Assembly: GCF_002797935.1 (NCBI RefSeq)
Contig: NZ_PGER01000001.1
Location: 4,898,001-4,962,000, forward strand
Origin: Flavobacterium sp. 1
GTDB lineage: Bacteria; Bacteroidota; Bacteroidia; Flavobacteriales; Flavobacteriaceae
Reading direction: 5' to 3'
Length of the DNA stretch: 64,000 nucleotides
Shown: positions 63,535-64,000 of the stretch, one piece after another
Layout: each line of letters opens with the position of its first letter
Position numbering within the stretch: position 1 is the first letter of the stretch
Position numbers and translations under genes: made by a program
Notes under the pieces: generated by a model
Told to the model about the DNA's origin: nothing
The model's input: only the letters and a program-made list of their open reading frames with translations
Database searches by the model: none

Positions 63535-64000
63535 ATGTACGACGAATTGAAATATTGGTACCTTCGGGATCACAAATTATTTTGGACATTGAGTATGTCA
63601 CAAATCAAGCAGTTGTGTATTATCACGGGTTTTAAAAAAGCCAAAAAAGGAGATGTTATCTATTTCTCTTCTTCAGATGTGCCTCGGGTTTTTCTACTAA
63701 AAAAAGGAAATATTAAAATTGTTGCTGTCGATGAAGACGGAAATGAAACCATCAAAGACATTATCCAAAAAGGCGATTTGTTTGGTGAATTGACATTAGA
63801 GAATGATGTTAATTCCAATGAATACGCAAAAGCATTGACGGATGAAATCATTATCTGCAGTTTTTTATTATCCGATTTTGAAAATTTATTGCTTCAAAAT
63901 CCTAGTTTGGCTTTGTCTTATACCAAGTTTGTAGGGTTGAAAATGAAACGCATTAAAAATAGTTATGCTAATTTGATTTCGAAAGATGCTAAAACCCGGC
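63535..64000 (+). CDS. Crp/Fnr-family transcription regulator, N-terminal part
   Basis: The frame is open from the ATG at 63535 to the end of the window, giving at least 155 residues. The N-terminal half is a cyclic-nucleotide-binding-like sensor domain: KKGDVIYFSSSDVPRVFLLK, GNIKIVAVDEDGNETIKDII and KGDLFGELTLENDV are typical of Crp/Fnr proteins. The helix-turn-helix lies beyond the window. No cluster of cysteines for an iron-sulfur Fnr type is visible in this part. The target genes are unknown. Confidence 0.88.
   Translation, partial: MYDELKYWYLRDHKLFWTLSMSQIKQLCIITGFKKAKKGDVIYFSSSDVPRVFLLKKGNIKIVAVDEDGNETIKDIIQKGDLFGELTLENDVNSNEYAKALTDEIIICSFLLSDFENLLLQNPSLALSYTKFVGLKMKRIKNSYANLISKDAKTR

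Overview
The window is a stretch of a Bacteroidota chromosome, most likely a Flavobacterium or close relative. The evidence is: A+T-rich DNA, SusC/SusD pairs, a type IX secretion C-terminal signal, start codons preceded by A-rich leaders instead of Shine-Dalgarno sites, and several exact matches to the Bacteroidetes -7 promoter consensus TAnnTTTG. No rRNA, prophage, plasmid origin, transposase or CRISPR array was seen. One tRNA gene (Val, anticodon TAC) is present.

Region 1 (2-718) is the 3' end of murF. Region 2 (756-32208) is a tandem pair of polysaccharide utilisation loci (PULs) for a beta-1,3/beta-1,6-glucan such as laminarin or fungal wall glucan. Each unit has a membrane-spanning LuxR-type regulator facing a susC-susD-surface lipoprotein operon, then GH16, GH30 and GH3 enzymes. 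Unit 1 adds an endonuclease/exonuclease/phosphatase-family protein (EEP). Unit 2 adds a GH5-CBM6 enzyme and keeps what looks like a broken 3' fragment of an EEP gene. The two divergent control regions align without gaps and carry paired 13-bp direct repeats 33 bp apart, exactly 96 bp from each susC start; these are candidate operators. Both units also have a hairpin terminator between the binding/transport block and the GH16 gene.

Region 3 (32209-37140) is accessory DNA. A long inverted repeat built from REP-like palindromes and a degenerate partial copy at 35518 bracket two genes: a 635-residue protein ending in an RNxxxHG motif (DUF4209-like, HEPN-type RxxxxH) and a 171-residue protein with a PD-(D/E)XK nuclease signature. 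This pair is the best candidate here for an undescribed system, possibly defence. Beyond it lie two small exported proteins (one with ankyrin repeats) with related signal peptides and TGAT-repeat leaders.

Region 4 (37141-64000) holds a multidomain PL1-type pectate lyase with a T9SS tail, an FAD monooxygenase with an unusual N-terminal cysteine cluster, tRNA-Val, a glycosyltransferase, miaE, an AsmA-like protein, folC, exbB-exbD and tonB, a Tat-exported Gfo/Idh/MocA oxidoreductase, a GH78 rhamnosidase with a GH43-like enzyme, glutamate dehydrogenase, a chalcone-isomerase-like protein, anmK, an acyl-CoA dehydrogenase and the start of a Crp/Fnr regulator.

Four dispersed copies of one intergenic repeat (26331, 32290, 36921, 53235) share flanks but differ in their central hairpins. 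In the two closest copies the arms differ while pairing is kept, as expected of a structured RNA or hairpin-dependent mobile element. All functions are read from sequence patterns; no database search was run.
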